Shown here: positions 63,819-64,000 of the stretch, piece after piece
How the letters are laid out: the number at the start of each line of letters is the position of its first letter
Numbering within the stretch: the first letter of the stretch is position 1
Assembly: GCA_028688995.1 (NCBI GenBank)
Contig: JAQTXB010000001.1
Coordinates: 294,607-358,606, forward strand
Length of the DNA stretch: 64,000 bases
Direction of reading: 5' to 3'
From: Aliarcobacter sp.
GTDB lineage: Bacteria; Campylobacterota; Campylobacteria; Campylobacterales; Arcobacteraceae
Made by a program: the position numbers and the translations under genes
Notes under the pieces: generated by a model
Databases searched by the model: none
The model's input: the letters and a program-made list of their open reading frames with translations, nothing else
Told to the model about the DNA's origin: nothing

Positions 63819-64000
63819 TCCCGTCCAATTTGACTGAAACGCATCAAACGAAAGAATGATGAGAAGCGTTGCTATCGAAGCTGGATGATCTTTTAAATAA
63901 TTATAACGTTTGTAAAGTAATCTTTATAAACCGAATATAGAACTCTTAAAAATAATCTGTGTTTATTCAGATTAAAAATAAGAATAAATGTTAAAAAATA
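63819..64000 (+). other. Untranslated leader, possibly of an rRNA operon
   Basis: About 175 nt downstream of the perfect promoter without an open frame or start signal. Segments such as GAAAGAATGATGAGAAGCGT and GAACTCTTAAAAATAATC look like stable-RNA leader sequence, the latter possibly boxA-like. The transcript body lies beyond the window, so the rRNA assignment is a guess. Confidence 0.4.

Noticed and set aside
63598..63828. Minus-strand open frame of 76 codons upstream of BI-1
   Set aside because: Overlaps the perfect plus-strand promoter, has no ribosome-binding site, and its hydrophobic composition is what AT-rich non-coding DNA gives.

Overview
The window is AT-rich, densely packed chromosomal DNA that looks like the Arcobacter group (Campylobacterota, Arcobacteraceae). 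That assignment rests on the gene families and protein style (Arcobacter-like chemoreceptors, 'IAHQWRQPLN' histidine kinases, hemerythrins, ThiD2, Rof), not on a database search. I saw no tRNA, CRISPR array, insertion sequence with a transposase, or prophage. The right edge carries a perfect-consensus promoter and an untranslated leader running out of the window, plausibly the start of an rRNA or other stable-RNA operon.

Layout. 0-9 kb: a chemoreceptor, then a three-gene block of two transglutaminases around a fused ATP-grasp/alpha-E protein. 9-13 kb: a bacteriohemerythrin behind an FNR-type box, a membrane-anchored metallophosphoesterase, a small beta-barrel and a class V aminotransferase. 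13-20 kb: a compact sulfur-assimilation operon (metY, Rrf2 regulator, cysK, DUF2061, cysH, cysD, cysN, half-length sulfite-reductase-like protein) starting from a perfect promoter whose -35 lies in a large inverted repeat. 20-26 kb: cupin, MoxR-ATPase/VWA pair, FRG-TPR protein, HI0933-type flavoprotein, DUF6988-like protein. 26-32 kb: a complete RND efflux operon followed by a small monooxygenase and a WYL-like mini-gene. 32-43 kb: signalling (double hemerythrin, GGDEF/EAL protein, second chemoreceptor, two-component pair with a two-sensor kinase), then a MarR-MFS pair with a perfect palindromic operator. 43-47 kb: lemA-TPM-TPM-gph-rof operon. 47-51 kb: acetolactate-synthase-like enzyme with an aldehyde dehydrogenase, then ung. 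51-54 kb: a YgbA/FNR-family divergent pair, followed by an island of about 1.9 kb. 54-64 kb: housekeeping genes (comEA-like, yaaA, corA/zntB-like, mscS-like, RDD, pyrE, frr, secG, methyltransferase, thiD2, BI-1).

The most unusual part is 52.13-54.06 kb. Three full copies and one half copy of a ~102-bp palindromic repeat alternate with gene debris. Three times the order is: repeat, a short C-terminal reading-frame tail, then a small membrane-protein gene whose ATG overlaps the tail's stop codon. The island is flanked by two near-identical copies of the last codons of the FNR-family gene. This resembles an array of orphan effector-tail/immunity-like modules moved by or between repeats, but the function is inferred.

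Regulatory links visible in sequence: perfect TTGAT-N4-ATCAA boxes precede both the FNR-family regulator (which has the E-x-x-S-R recognition helix for that sequence) and the hemerythrin gene; an identical 17-nt motif precedes both the two-component kinase and the second chemoreceptor; and repeated half-sites lie in the metY/cupin intergenic region next to a cysteine-free, CymR-like Rrf2 gene.
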